A DNA stretch of 64,000 nt from Variovorax sp. OV700 (GCF_900099805.1 NZ_FNDR01000003.1:310001-374000); one strand, 5' to 3'; positions 18,831 through 28,002 are shown, numbered from the stretch's first letter. Notes: generated by a model from the sequence alone, not told the origin. Translations and numbers: made by a program.

Positions 18831-19652
18831 ATGAAAACCGCACTGCTGCGCCGCTCCGTCCTTGCCTTGTCTGTGATTGCCCTGTCGTTCGGCGGGCTTT
18901 CGCTGGCACAGGCCCAGGAAGCCAAGAAGAACCTCGTCATCGGCGGCACCGCCGGCTCCAACATCGACCAGCTCAAGGCCGGCATCGTGCCCATCCTCGA
19001 GAAGAAGGGCTACAAGGTGAAGCTGGTCGAGTTCAACGACTACGTGCAGCCCAACCTCGCGCTCGCGCAGGGTTCGCTCGACGCCAACTTCTTTCAGCAT
19101 CAGGTCTATCTGAAGAAGTTCTCGGCCGACCAGAAGCTCGACCTGGCCGAACTGGTGCAAGGCCCCATTGCGCCGCTGGGTGTGTATTCGACCAAGCGCA
19201 AGACGCTGGCAGAAGTGAAAGAGGGCGACCGCTTCACGCTCCCCAACGACCCGAGCAACCTGGCCCGCGCGCTGGTGCTGCTGGAGCAGAACAAGCTCAT
19301 CACCATCAAGCCCGGCATCGATCCGCTGCGCGCTTCTGAAAAAGACGTGGCCGAGAACCCGAAGAAGCTCAAGTTCATTCCACTTGAAGCCGCGCAGCTG
19401 CCGCGCTCGCTGGGCGACACCGAATACGCCATCGTCAACGGCAACTTCGCGATTTCGTCGGGCCTGAAGCTCACCGAGGCCGTGGCGCTGGAGAAGACGC
19501 CCGACCACTACCTCAATGTGGTGGCCGTGAAGAGCGCCGACAAGAACACTGCCTGGGCCAAGGACATTGTGGAGGCCTACCATTCGAAGGACTTCAAGGC
19601 CGTGGTCGACGCCAAGTTCCAGGGCTATGCCAAGCCCAGCTTCCTGCAATAA
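18831..19652 (+). CDS. metQ: MetQ/NlpA-family ABC transporter substrate-binding protein (second copy)
   Basis: 273-residue periplasmic receptor. Signal peptide LLRRSVLALSVIALSFGGLS with cleavage near AQAQ; no lipobox. The family stretches VEFNDYVQPNLALAQGSLD and LEAAQLPRSLGDTEYAIVNG are clear. It follows metI after 29 bases, so it is the in-operon receptor. It differs considerably from the divergent copy at 16225-17040, which argues for distinct ligands rather than a recent duplication. Confidence 0.92.
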   Translation: MKTALLRRSVLALSVIALSFGGLSLAQAQEAKKNLVIGGTAGSNIDQLKAGIVPILEKKGYKVKLVEFNDYVQPNLALAQGSLDANFFQHQVYLKKFSADQKLDLAELVQGPIAPLGVYSTKRKTLAEVKEGDRFTLPNDPSNLARALVLLEQNKLITIKPGIDPLRASEKDVAENPKKLKFIPLEAAQLPRSLGDTEYAIVNGNFAISSGLKLTEAVALEKTPDHYLNVVAVKSADKNTAWAKDIVEAYHSKDFKAVVDAKFQGYAKPSFLQ

Positions 19653-19673
19653 CTCTCAAGCAAAAGGACGCCC

Positions 19674-20030
19674 ATGCCCGTGCTCGCTGTTTTCGACGCC
19701 GAAGGAAATTGGCGAGACACGCATGTGTGCGACGGCTGGATCAACCAGCACCTGGCTCGGCAGGGGGTGGCCTGGGGCCGGGAGGCCGCACCGCAAGGGC
19801 AGCAGGTGCTCGACCGCGCGGCGCTTGTCTACCTGCCCACGCAAGACGGCTATCTGGGCCTGCTGTTCGAAGCCGGGGAATGGGTGGCGCTGCCGGCCGA
19901 CAAGCCGCACTTCTTCGATGCCGGCGAGGCGGAGTCGTTCGATGGATTGCCCGCCGCACTGCCGCTGTTCGAGGCCTTCGTCGAACAAGTGCTGTCCCTC
20001 ACGGGCAACGACGCCGACGACGACGCGTGA
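19674..20030 (+). CDS. Small protein with an acireductone-dioxygenase-like cupin segment
   Basis: 118 residues, not assigned with confidence. The stretch GEWVALPADKPHFFDAGE resembles the second cupin motif of acireductone dioxygenase (xVPAxTPHWFDMG), an enzyme of methionine salvage, but the first cupin motif with its HxH and Glu metal ligands is missing; only one histidine of the set can be seen. It starts 21 bases after metQ and probably belongs to the methionine importer operon. It may be a degenerate cupin with a binding rather than catalytic role. Confidence 0.6.
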   Translation: MPVLAVFDAEGNWRDTHVCDGWINQHLARQGVAWGREAAPQGQQVLDRAALVYLPTQDGYLGLLFEAGEWVALPADKPHFFDAGEAESFDGLPAALPLFEAFVEQVLSLTGNDADDDA

Positions 20031-20055
20031 ATGAAGGCGCGGCGTGGCGGCACGT

Positions 20056-20320
20056 CGGCGTTCAAACCAGGCCATCGCCGAATGCGGGAGCCGCCCCCAT
20101 CCCAGCCTTCCCCCGGAAGGGGAAGGAGCAATACCGAGGCCTTCTGACTTTCTCCCTCCCCTTCCGGGGGAGGGTTGGGGTGGGGGCACGACGGCGTTCA
20201 AAACAGGCCGTCGCTGAATACGGGAGCCGCCCCCATCCAGCCTTCCCCCAGAGGGGGAAGGAGCAATACCGAGGACCCCCTGACTTTCTCTCTCCCCTCC
20301 CGTGGGATGGTTGAGGTGCC
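20056..20320. repeat. Two direct copies of a ~130-base REP-like element
   Basis: Copies begin at about 20056 and 20192. Each opens with CGGCGTTCAAA(A/C)CAGGCC, passes through GGGAGCCGCCCCCATCC and an inverted repeat AGCCTTCCCCC...GGGGGAAGGAGCAATACCGAGG, and ends with a second palindrome TCCCCTCCCG/CGGGGGAGGGTT. They fill the 296-base gap between the small protein and the LysR gene. A related single unit is at 14755-14807. Confidence 0.8.
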
Positions 20321-20326
20321 TGCTCC

Positions 20327-21226
20327 TCAGTGCTTCGCCTCGTTTTTCAGAAAGTCGACAAAGGCGCGCAGCGGCGCCGGCATGTGCGTGCGGCTCGGGT
20401 AATAGAGAAACGGGCCTGAAAAGCTCTGCCACCAATCCTCCAGCACCGGCACCAGCGTGCCCCTGTCGAGCGACGGGCGCAGGTACTCGTCGAAGGTGTA
20501 GATGAGGCCCAGGCCCGATTCGGCCGCATGCAATTCGAGATCGATCATCGACGCCACCAGCGGCCCGCTCGGCGTGATGCGGACGGTCTTGCCCTTGCGC
20601 ACGAAGCCCCAGGCCGCGAGCACGCCGCTGGGAAAGCGGTGGCCGATGCAGGCGTGCTGCAGCAGGTCGGTCGGGTGCCTGGGCGTGCCATGCGCCGCCA
20701 GGTAGCGCGGTGACGCGGCGGCCACGAAGCGCTGTACGCGCGGGCCGAGCGGCACCGCAATCATGTCTCGCGCAATGCTCTCGTCGTAGCGAATGCCGGC
20801 ATCGAAGCCGGCCGCAAGCACGTCGATGAAAGTGTCGTTGGTCGTCACCTCGAGCGTGATGCCGGGGTGCGCGGCCAGGAAGCGGCTGGCCAGTGGCGGC
20901 AGCACGCGCTGCGTCACGATGGTCGGCACGTTGAGCCGCAGCGTGCCGGTGGGGCTGTCGCGAAAGCTGTTGAGCGTGTCGAGCGCACCCGAGATGTCGT
21001 CGAGCGCCGGCGCGATGCGCTCCAGCAGCCGCTGGCCGGCCTCGGTGGGCGTCACGCTGCGTGTGGTGCGGTTCAAAAGCCGCACGCCCAGCTGCGCCTC
21101 GAGCCGGCGCATGGCTTCGCTGAGCGAGGAGGGCGACACGCCGCGCAGCGCGGCGGCACCGCGGAAGCTGCGCGCCCGCGTCACCGCCACGAAGGCGCCG
21201 AGGTCCGAAAGGTCAGGGTCGGTCAT
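20327..21226 (-). CDS. LysR-family transcriptional regulator
   Basis: 299 residues, normal for the family. The N-terminal helix-turn-helix is at about residues 5-65 (SFRGAAALRGVSPSSLSEAM, LLNRTTRSVTPTEAG), and the effector domain follows from about 90. The start is ATG 21226. It is divergent from the aldo/keto reductase at 21356 with a 129-base gap, the usual arrangement for a LysR protein and its target. The inducer is unknown. Confidence 0.92.
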   Translation of the reverse strand: MTDPDLSDLGAFVAVTRARSFRGAAALRGVSPSSLSEAMRRLEAQLGVRLLNRTTRSVTPTEAGQRLLERIAPALDDISGALDTLNSFRDSPTGTLRLNVPTIVTQRVLPPLASRFLAAHPGITLEVTTNDTFIDVLAAGFDAGIRYDESIARDMIAVPLGPRVQRFVAAASPRYLAAHGTPRHPTDLLQHACIGHRFPSGVLAAWGFVRKGKTVRITPSGPLVASMIDLELHAAESGLGLIYTFDEYLRPSLDRGTLVPVLEDWWQSFSGPFLYYPSRTHMPAPLRAFVDFLKNEAKH

Positions 21227-21355
21227 GAAAGCGGATTGTGCGGTTTGTTGCACAGCTCGTGCGGTGATGGGTGGATTATCGAACGGACCGCTTGCTTCCA
21301 GACTACAGCCATGCCGCTTGCAACCGCATGCGGCCTTCAACGAAAGGAAGCTGCA

Positions 21356-22366
21356 ATGAACACACGTCAACTCGGGGCCACGGGCCCGAAAGTCTCCGCC
21401 ATCGGCCTCGGCTGCATGGGCATGTCGGCGCTGTACGGCCCCTCGGACCGCACCGAAAGCATCGCCACCATTCATGCCGCCATGGACGCGGGCATCACGC
21501 TGCTGGACACCGGCGACTTCTACGGCAGCGGCCACAACGAAATGCTGATCGGCGAAGCGCTCAGGGGCCTCAAGGGTTCGCAGCGCGATGCGGCCCTGGT
21601 CAGCGTGAAATTCGGTGCCCTGCGCGATCCGGCTGGCGGCTGGAGCGGCTACGACGCGCGGCCCGAAACGGTGAAGAACTTCCTGGTCTATTCGCTGCAA
21701 CGGCTGGGCGTGGACCACATCGACATTTACCGCCCGGCGCGGCTCGACCCCAACGTGCCGATCGAAGACACCGTGGGCGCCATTGCCGACATGGTGAAGG
21801 CCGGCTACGTGCGGCACATCGGGCTCTCGGAAGTGGGCTCGCACACCATTCGCAAGGCGGCGGCCGTGCACCCGATTGCCGATTTGCAGATCGAATATTC
21901 ACTCATCTCGCGCGGCATCGAGGATGACATTCTCGAGACCTGCCGCGAGCTGGGCATCGGCATCACGGCCTATGGGGTGCTGTCGCGCGGGCTGATCAGC
22001 GGGCATTGGAGCAAAGAGGGCGCGGGCGCAACGGATTTCCGCACGCACAGCCCGCGCTTCCAGGGCGAGAACGTCGAACGTAACCTGGCGCTGGTCGATG
22101 CGCTGCGCAAGATCGCGGACGCCAAAGGCGTGACGGTCGCGCAGATTGCCATTGCATGGGTGGCGGCGCAGGGCGACGACATCGTGCCGCTGGTGGGCGC
22201 GCGGCAGCGCACGCGGCTGGACGAAGCGCTGGGCTCGCTCGGCGTTGCCTTGAGCGCGGACGATCTCGCAGCCATCGAGCGCGCAGTGCCCAAGGGCGCC
22301 GCGGCCGGCGAGCGCTACGCCGCCGCGCAGATGGCGCATCTGGACAGCGAGGCGAGCCACGCCTGA
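21356..22366 (+). CDS. Aldo/keto reductase with an altered catalytic tetrad
   Basis: 336-residue NADPH-type aldo/keto reductase of the AKR13-like group (MNTRQLGATGPKVSAIGLGCMG start). Asp and Tyr of the tetrad lie in LLDTGDFYGSGHNE and the Lys in VSVKFGAL, but the position normally occupied by His (YQHRxD) reads YRPARLD. Homologues with the same change occur, so it is probably a subfamily trait. Likely controlled by the divergent LysR gene. Substrate unknown. Confidence 0.9.
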   Translation: MNTRQLGATGPKVSAIGLGCMGMSALYGPSDRTESIATIHAAMDAGITLLDTGDFYGSGHNEMLIGEALRGLKGSQRDAALVSVKFGALRDPAGGWSGYDARPETVKNFLVYSLQRLGVDHIDIYRPARLDPNVPIEDTVGAIADMVKAGYVRHIGLSEVGSHTIRKAAAVHPIADLQIEYSLISRGIEDDILETCRELGIGITAYGVLSRGLISGHWSKEGAGATDFRTHSPRFQGENVERNLALVDALRKIADAKGVTVAQIAIAWVAAQGDDIVPLVGARQRTRLDEALGSLGVALSADDLAAIERAVPKGAAAGERYAAAQMAHLDSEASHA

Positions 22367-22410
22367 GCGGTCAGGCGGGCATGGCGGCGCTCTTTTTTGT
22401 AGGATGCGCC

Positions 22411-23127
22411 ATGACCCAGCACATCGGAATCGTCGGATGCTCCGCCGAAGGCGCGGCGCTCTGCTACCAGACCATCTGCGTGGAGGGCGCCCAGCTGCTG
22501 GGCCCGCATGCGCACCCCGAAGTCTCGATGCACACGCCCTCGCTCGCGGACTACATGGCGCACATCTACCGCAACGACTGGCGCGGCGTGGGGGAGGTAA
22601 TGCTCGCTTCGGCCCACAAGCTCGCGAAGATCGGCGCGAGCTTTCTGGTCTGCCCCGACAACACCATTCACCAGGCGCTGCCGTTCATCGAGGCACGCTC
22701 GCCGCTGCCGTGGCTGCATATCGCGCAGTGCGTGGCCGACGAGGCCTCGCAGCGCGGTTTCAAACGCCTGGCCATCACCGGCACGCGATGGCTGGTCGAG
22801 AGCGAGGTCTACCCCGAGAAGCTCTCGGCCAAAGGGCTCGAATACGTTCGGCCTACCGTGGAAGAACGCGAAGAGATCAACCGCATCATCATGGAAGAGC
22901 TGGTCTGCGGTGTCTTCACGCCCGATGCGGTCACGGCGTTCCGCCGCGTCATCCAGCGCATGAAGGACGAGGACGGCTGCGATGCGGTTGTTCTCGGCTG
23001 CACCGAGATTCCGCTCATCATCAACGACGTGAACTCGCCGCTGCCGACGCTCGATTCGACGCGGCTCCTGGCACGCGCCGCGCTACAGCGCACGGTGCAG
23101 GGCCGCGCCGGGGCTGAAGCGCCCTGA
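22411..23127 (+). CDS. Aspartate/glutamate racemase family protein
   Basis: 238 residues from ATG 22411 (MTQHIGIVGCSAEGAALCYQ). The two catalytic cysteines of the family appear in VCPDNTIHQ and LGCTEIPLI. Members interconvert L- and D-aspartate or glutamate or act on hydantoins and similar amino compounds. It starts 44 bases after the aldo/keto reductase and could be cotranscribed with it. An in-frame ATG at 22381 is an alternative start. Confidence 0.88.
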   Translation: MTQHIGIVGCSAEGAALCYQTICVEGAQLLGPHAHPEVSMHTPSLADYMAHIYRNDWRGVGEVMLASAHKLAKIGASFLVCPDNTIHQALPFIEARSPLPWLHIAQCVADEASQRGFKRLAITGTRWLVESEVYPEKLSAKGLEYVRPTVEEREEINRIIMEELVCGVFTPDAVTAFRRVIQRMKDEDGCDAVVLGCTEIPLIINDVNSPLPTLDSTRLLARAALQRTVQGRAGAEAP

Positions 23128-23130
23128 ATC

Positions 23131-24060
23131 TCAGCCGGCCAGGAACTGCTCGATCAGCCCGGCCACGCGCTGCGGCTGGTCGTGGTGCAGCATGTGGCCC
23201 GCGTCGTCGAGCCGCTCTATGCGCACCGAAGGCACGGACTGGAGGCGCTGGTGGAATTCGTCCAGCGTGTAGCGGTTTTTCCACCAGCCCTGCAGGCTGT
23301 CGTCCGAGGCCTCGACCATCAGCGTGGGGGCCGAGATCCGCGCATAGAGCGCGAGGGTTTCATCGACCCGGAAGATGTTGGCGTTGATGATCTTGTGCCC
23401 GGGGTCGCCGAGGATTTGCCAGCGCTCGCTGCCGTCGGCCTGCACCTGCAATGCCGACCAATGGCTGGCGAGCCAGTTGGCCTTGTCGGGGGTGAGTCGC
23501 GGGTTGGTCTTCATGAGCCGCCGCGCCACGCCGTCCACGGCGGAATAGCCGGCCAGCGCCATCTCCCCGCGGTGCAGTCGCTTGAGCTCGTCGATCCATT
23601 GGCCGTAGCGCACGGGCGCTTCCTCGGGCTTGCGCGCCGGCATGCCGAAGCCTTCGAGGTTGACGAGGCGGCGGATGCGCTCGGGCCTTGCGCCGGCGTA
23701 GTGCATGGCGACGTTGCCGCCCATGCTGTGGCCGACCAGGTCGACCGGCCGCGCCGCGTCGCCTTCGCCCGCGTAGTGGTCGAGCAGCCATTCGAGATCG
23801 GCCATGTAGTCGGGCAGCCAGTAGTTGTCGACACCGCCGCCGTCGGTGAGGCCGAAGCCGCGCCAGTCGGGCGCGACGATGAAGCGCTCTTCGGCCAGCG
23901 CATCGACCACGAACTGCCAGGAGGCGGCCACGTCCATCCAGCCGTGCAGAAGCACCAGCGGCGGCCGTGCGGCCGAGGGCTCGCCCCAGAGGCGCACGTG
24001 GTAGCTGAGGTTGCGCACGGGCACGAATTCGCTGCGCGAGGGACGGAGGGCTTGGTACAT
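23131..24060 (-). CDS. Alpha/beta-fold hydrolase
   Basis: 309 residues from ATG 24060. The nucleophile elbow GHSMGGNVAMH, the oxyanion HGWMDVAASW and a late catalytic His in LDDAGHMLHHDQP are visible. No signal peptide, so cytoplasmic. Similar proteins are annotated as esterases or haloalkane dehalogenase-like; the substrate is not readable from the sequence. It is convergent with the racemase gene, with only 3 bases between the stops. Confidence 0.88.
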   Translation of the reverse strand: MYQALRPSRSEFVPVRNLSYHVRLWGEPSAARPPLVLLHGWMDVAASWQFVVDALAEERFIVAPDWRGFGLTDGGGVDNYWLPDYMADLEWLLDHYAGEGDAARPVDLVGHSMGGNVAMHYAGARPERIRRLVNLEGFGMPARKPEEAPVRYGQWIDELKRLHRGEMALAGYSAVDGVARRLMKTNPRLTPDKANWLASHWSALQVQADGSERWQILGDPGHKIINANIFRVDETLALYARISAPTLMVEASDDSLQGWWKNRYTLDEFHQRLQSVPSVRIERLDDAGHMLHHDQPQRVAGLIEQFLAG

Positions 24061-24176
24061 GGGCGTCGATGATAAGGAGCCCGGCGCCGGCGCGCAGTCC
24101 GGCACAGGACAGCCCTTCTCTCGGCTTTTTGGCCCGCGGCCAGCGCATTGCGGGGGAGGGCGGTAGCATCCCGCGC

Positions 24177-25238
24177 ATGAAAAAAATCCAACTCGGCCAG
24201 AGCGACCTGCACGTCACCCCGATCTGCCTGGGCACCATGACCTTCGGCGAACAGGTGGACGAACCCACTTCCCATGCCATTTTGAGCCGCTCGCTCGAGC
24301 GCGGCGTCGATTTCATCGACACGGCCGAGATGTACTCGGTGCCCACGCGGCAGGAGACCTTCAGCGTCACCGAAACCATCATCGGCCACTGGTTTGCGGC
24401 CAACCCCGGTGCACGCCAGAAGATCACGCTGGCCACCAAGGTGGCCGGCCCGTCGCGCGGCATGCCCTGGGTGCGCGCAGGCAGCGGCATGACGCCCGAA
24501 GACATCGAGGCCTCGTGCAACGCGAGCCTGAAGCGGCTGAAGACCGACGTCATCGACCTTTACCAGATCCACTGGCCCGAGCGCCACGTGCCGGCCTTCG
24601 GCAACATCTATTACGACCCCGCCAAGGAAAGCTCGAAGACGCCCATCCACGACCAGCTCGAAGCGCTCGGCAAGCTGGTGAAGGCCGGCAAGGTGCGCGC
24701 CATCGGCCTCTCGAACGAGACGCCCTACGGCGTGCACGAATTCGTGCGGCTGGCCGAGCAGCACGGCTTGCCGCGCGTGGCCGCGGTGCAGAACGTCTAC
24801 AACCTGGCGAGCCGCGGCCTGGAGAACGGGCTCGACGAGACGATGCACCGGCTGGGCGTGTCGCTGCTGGCGTATTCGCCGCTGGCCTTCGGCCTCTTGA
24901 CCGGCAAGTACGACCAGAGCGGCATCGAGGGGCCGGACGCACCCAAGGGCGCGCGCATTTCGAGCTACGAGTCCGTGCGCAAGCAACGCTGGGGCCGCCC
25001 CGACGCGCTGAAGGCCGCGCGCCTGTACAACCAGCTCGCGCGCGACAACGGCCTGACGCCGGTGCAGCTCGCGCTGGGCTTCTGCTACACCAAGTGGCAG
25101 GTGGCAAGCACGATCATCGGCGTGACCACGCTGGCGCAGCTGGACGAAGACATCGATGCCTACGGCACGACGCTCTCGCCCGAGGTGCTGGCCGAGATCG
25201 ACAGGATCCGGTGGGAGATCCGGGATCCGGCGGCGTGA
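24177..25238 (+). CDS. Aldo/keto reductase, Tas-like
   Basis: 353 residues from ATG 24177. The tetrad looks complete: Asp/Tyr in FIDTAEMYSVPTR, Lys in LATKVAGPSRGM, His in LYQIHWPERHVP. The length and the insert after the catalytic Tyr match the Tas subfamily, whose E. coli member affects tyrosine auxotrophy suppression. Physiological substrate unknown. The stop overlaps the GTG start of ybaK. Confidence 0.9.
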   Translation: MKKIQLGQSDLHVTPICLGTMTFGEQVDEPTSHAILSRSLERGVDFIDTAEMYSVPTRQETFSVTETIIGHWFAANPGARQKITLATKVAGPSRGMPWVRAGSGMTPEDIEASCNASLKRLKTDVIDLYQIHWPERHVPAFGNIYYDPAKESSKTPIHDQLEALGKLVKAGKVRAIGLSNETPYGVHEFVRLAEQHGLPRVAAVQNVYNLASRGLENGLDETMHRLGVSLLAYSPLAFGLLTGKYDQSGIEGPDAPKGARISSYESVRKQRWGRPDALKAARLYNQLARDNGLTPVQLALGFCYTKWQVASTIIGVTTLAQLDEDIDAYGTTLSPEVLAEIDRIRWEIRDPAA

Positions 25239-25726
25239 TCAAGAAGGCCCACGTCTCTGAAACCCCGGCCACGCAGGCGCTGCGCGCGAGCAAGGTCGCG
25301 TTCACCGAGCATCCGTATGAGTACCTGGAGCACGGCGGCGCGCAGCACAGCGCCGAGGTGCTGGGCTTCGACCCGTTCACCGTGGTGAAGACGCTGGTAA
25401 TGCAGGACCAGGACGCCCGGCCGCTCATCGTGCTGATGCACGGCAACCGCACGGTGTCGACCAAGAACCTGGCGCGGCAGATCGGTGCCAAGTCGGTGGA
25501 GCCCTGCAAGCCCGAGGTGGCGCAGCGCCACAGCGGCTACATGGTGGGCGGCACCTCGCCCTTCGGCACGCGGCGCCAGATGCCGGTCTACATCGAGTCG
25601 ACCATCCTTGAGCTGCCCAGAATCGTGATCAACGGTGGGCGGCGCGGCTACCTGGTGGGCATCGACCCGCAGGTGTGCGTCACCTTGCTGGCGGCCAAGC
25701 CAGTGCAGTGCGCGCTGGCAGAATAG
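25235..25726 (+). CDS. ybaK: Cys-tRNA(Pro)/aminoacyl-tRNA deacylase, YbaK/EbsC type
   Basis: 163-residue YbaK-fold protein that hydrolyses mischarged Cys-tRNA(Pro). The conserved features VVKTLVMQDQ (catalytic Lys), the GGTSPFGTR loop and the C-terminal GRRGYLVGIDP are present. Translation starts at a GTG whose last bases overlap the TGA of the preceding reductase (GTGA), implying coupling. Confidence 0.92.
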   Translation: MIKKAHVSETPATQALRASKVAFTEHPYEYLEHGGAQHSAEVLGFDPFTVVKTLVMQDQDARPLIVLMHGNRTVSTKNLARQIGAKSVEPCKPEVAQRHSGYMVGGTSPFGTRRQMPVYIESTILELPRIVINGGRRGYLVGIDPQVCVTLLAAKPVQCALAE

Positions 25727-25809
25727 CCGGCCCGCCGGCCTGAGATCGGCGGCATGCCCCTCTGTCCGAATCAGCGAATAAGAACATCCATCCTTCGTGG
25801 AGCGCCGCC

Positions 25810-26445
25810 TTGAGCTTTCATTTGCCTTCCCTCCTGGCCATCGTGGCCTCCTACCTGATCGGCTCGCTGTCCTTCGCGGTCATCGTGAGCAAGTCGCTCG
25901 GCATGGCCGACCCGCGTAGCTACGGCAGCGGCAACCCCGGTGCAACCAACGTGCTGCGCTCGGGCAACAAGGGCGCGGCGCTGGCCACCTTGCTGCTCGA
26001 TGCGCTCAAGGGATGGCTGCCGGTGTTCCTGATTCGTCATTTCGGCGCGCAGTGGGGGCTGGGTGAGGGCGTGGCCGCGCTGGCGGGCCTAGCGGCCTTC
26101 CTGGGCCATCTGTACCCGGTGTTCTTCGGTTTCCAGGGCGGCAAAGGCGTGGCTACCGCGGCGGGCGTGCTGGTAGGCATTGCGCCCTGGCTGGGGCTGG
26201 CCACCGGCGCCACCTGGCTCATCATTGCGGTGTTCTTCCGCTATTCGTCGCTGTCGTCGCTGGTGGCGGCCTTCTTTGCGCCGGCGTATTACCTTCTGGG
26301 CGGCAACATTGCGTGGCCGCTCGACCGCACGGTGCTGATTGCGATCATCATCATGAGCCTGCTGCTGATCTGGCGGCACCGCGAAAACATCCGCCGGCTC
26401 GCGGCCGGCACGGAGTCGAAGCTCGGCTCCAAGAAAAAAGCTTGA
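25810..26445 (+). CDS. plsY: Glycerol-3-phosphate acyltransferase PlsY
   Basis: Transfers an acyl group from acyl-phosphate to glycerol 3-phosphate, the first step of phospholipid synthesis, in the inner membrane. 211 residues with five hydrophobic segments. Signatures are [11 protein letters not shown], the [14 protein letters not shown] loop and [13 protein letters not shown], all hallmark PlsY loops. The best start is a TTG at 25810 with GTGGAG upstream; no ATG or GTG in frame gives a plausible N terminus. Confidence 0.95.
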   Translation: MSFHLPSLLAIVASYLIGSLSFAVIVSKSLGMADPRSYGSGNPGATNVLRSGNKGAALATLLLDALKGWLPVFLIRHFGAQWGLGEGVAALAGLAAFLGHLYPVFFGFQGGKGVATAAGVLVGIAPWLGLATGATWLIIAVFFRYSSLSSLVAAFFAPAYYLLGGNIAWPLDRTVLIAIIIMSLLLIWRHRENIRRLAAGTESKLGSKKKA

Positions 26446-26458
26446 GAGAAAGAAAACC

Positions 26459-26812
26459 ATGGCATCCATCACCCGCTTCCACGTCGGCCCGCGCCTCTCT
26501 GAAACGGCCGTGCATAACGGCACCGTCTACCTCGCGGGCCAGGTGCCCGACGACACCACGCAGGACATCCGAGGCCAGACCACGCAGGTGCTGGACATGG
26601 TCGACCGCCTGCTGGCCGAGGCCGGCAGCGACAAGTCGCGCATCCTCATGACGCAGATCTTTCTGGCCGACATCAACGACATCACGGCCATGAACGAAGT
26701 GTGGGATGCGTGGATTCCCGCCGGCAACACGCCGCCGCGCGCGACGGTGCAGGCCAAGATGGCCAATGCGGCCTACAAGATCGAAATCGTGGTCACGGCC
26801 GCGCAGGCCTGA
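26459..26812 (+). CDS. RidA/YjgF-family protein
   Basis: 117-residue single-domain RidA-like protein, the family that deaminates reactive enamine/imine intermediates. The conserved PRATVQAKM segment holds the key Arg near residue 98. The start ATG 26459 lies 13 bases after plsY. Whether it has deaminase activity or is one of the divergent family members cannot be told. Confidence 0.88.
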   Translation: MASITRFHVGPRLSETAVHNGTVYLAGQVPDDTTQDIRGQTTQVLDMVDRLLAEAGSDKSRILMTQIFLADINDITAMNEVWDAWIPAGNTPPRATVQAKMANAAYKIEIVVTAAQA

Positions 26813-26822
26813 CGCTCGCTGT

Positions 26823-27464
26823 TCAGTACCGCTTTTCCAAGACCATCTGGTCCGCGTCCCGGCGCATCGAAAAGCGGTTGATGAAGCTGTTGCCCAGCAG
26901 CACGAAGGGCATGGGCTGCGGCGAGACGATGGCGTCGATGTCGTACACCTCGACGTCGCCCACGCGCACCGACTGCAGCCGCAGCTTGTAGCCCTGCGAC
27001 ACGCCGTTGGCGGTGTTCATCTGGACGCGCTGGCCCTTGCTGTAGTCCAGCCCGATGCGCTGCGCATCGGCGGCCGACAACGCGATCGACGTGGCGCCCG
27101 TGTCGAGCATGAAGGTGACGGGGCGGCCGTTGATGGCGCCTTGCGTCATGAAATGGCCGCGGCTGTCCGCAGGCAGCACGATGCGGCTGCCGCCGCCCGT
27201 TCCCCCTCCGCCGCCGATGCTCACGGGCGTGTCCATGCGCAGGTTGAGGCGCTTGCCCTCGAGCTCGACCACCGCCTGCTCGGCCTGCAGCGACACGAGC
27301 TTGACGCCCTGGAAGGTCTCGCCAATGGCCACGGTCTTGGGCGCCGCGCCGTCGACGATCAGGATCGCGCGGCTGCCGATGGTGCCGGTCAGCATGACGG
27401 AGCTTGCCGCATGCGCCCCTGCAGCGGCAGCCAGAAGCTGCGCTGCGACGACCAGGGATTTCAT
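26823..27464 (-). CDS. Secreted retropepsin-like aspartic protease (clan AA, TIGR02281-like)
   Basis: 213 residues from ATG 27464. A signal peptide (MKSLVVAAQLLAAAAGAHA) is followed by a small N-terminal domain, a Gly-rich linker (GGGGGTGGGS) and a single retropepsin fold from about 110. The active-site motif is FMLDTGATSIALS, with the second conserved block FVLLGNSFINRFSM. Such proteins would dimerise to form an active site and act in the periplasm. It lies 7 bases after yajQ on the same strand. Confidence 0.88.
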   Translation of the reverse strand: MKSLVVAAQLLAAAAGAHAASSVMLTGTIGSRAILIVDGAAPKTVAIGETFQGVKLVSLQAEQAVVELEGKRLNLRMDTPVSIGGGGGTGGGSRIVLPADSRGHFMTQGAINGRPVTFMLDTGATSIALSAADAQRIGLDYSKGQRVQMNTANGVSQGYKLRLQSVRVGDVEVYDIDAIVSPQPMPFVLLGNSFINRFSMRRDADQMVLEKRY

Positions 27465-27471
27465 TCGGAGC

Positions 27472-27957
27472 TCAGTCGCGGAAGTTGTTGAACGACAGCG
27501 GCATGTCGGGCACGTCTTTCTTGATGAGTGCCATGGCCGCCTGCAGGTCGTCGCGCTTGGCGCCGGTGATGCGCACCGCATCGCCCTGGATGGCGGCCTG
27601 CACCTTGAGCTTGCTGTCCTTGATGATGCGGGTGATCTTCTTGGCCTGCTCGGACTCGATGCCGCTCTTGACCTTGATGACCTGCTTGACCTTGTCGCCG
27701 CCGATCTTCTGCACGTCGCCCTTGTCGAGAAAACGCACGTCGACGCTGCGCTTGGTGAGCTTGGCGCGAAGAATGTCTTCCACTTGCACAAGCTGGAACT
27801 CGGCGTCACCGATCATGGTGATTTCCTTGTCCTTGAGCTCGACGGCGGCGGCCGTGCCCTTGAAATCGAAACGCGTTGCGATTTCCTTGGCGGTGTTTTC
27901 GACCGCGTTCTTCACTTCGGGCAGATTGGGTTCGCAGACGGTATCGAAAGACGGCAT
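27472..27957 (-). CDS. yajQ: YajQ-family nucleotide-binding protein
   Basis: 161-residue two-domain protein starting [19 protein letters not shown] and ending PLSFNNFRD, both invariant family ends. YajQ-type proteins bind cyclic di-GMP or nucleotides and affect virulence gene regulation in some bacteria. It is divergent from murB with 45 bases between starts. Confidence 0.94.
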   Translation of the reverse strand: MPSFDTVCEPNLPEVKNAVENTAKEIATRFDFKGTAAAVELKDKEITMIGDAEFQLVQVEDILRAKLTKRSVDVRFLDKGDVQKIGGDKVKQVIKVKSGIESEQAKKITRIIKDSKLKVQAAIQGDAVRITGAKRDDLQAAMALIKKDVPDMPLSFNNFRD

Positions 27958-28002
27958 TGGGCTCCTCCTGGAATCGCGGGTGCTGGATGCGACAATTCTC
28001 CC

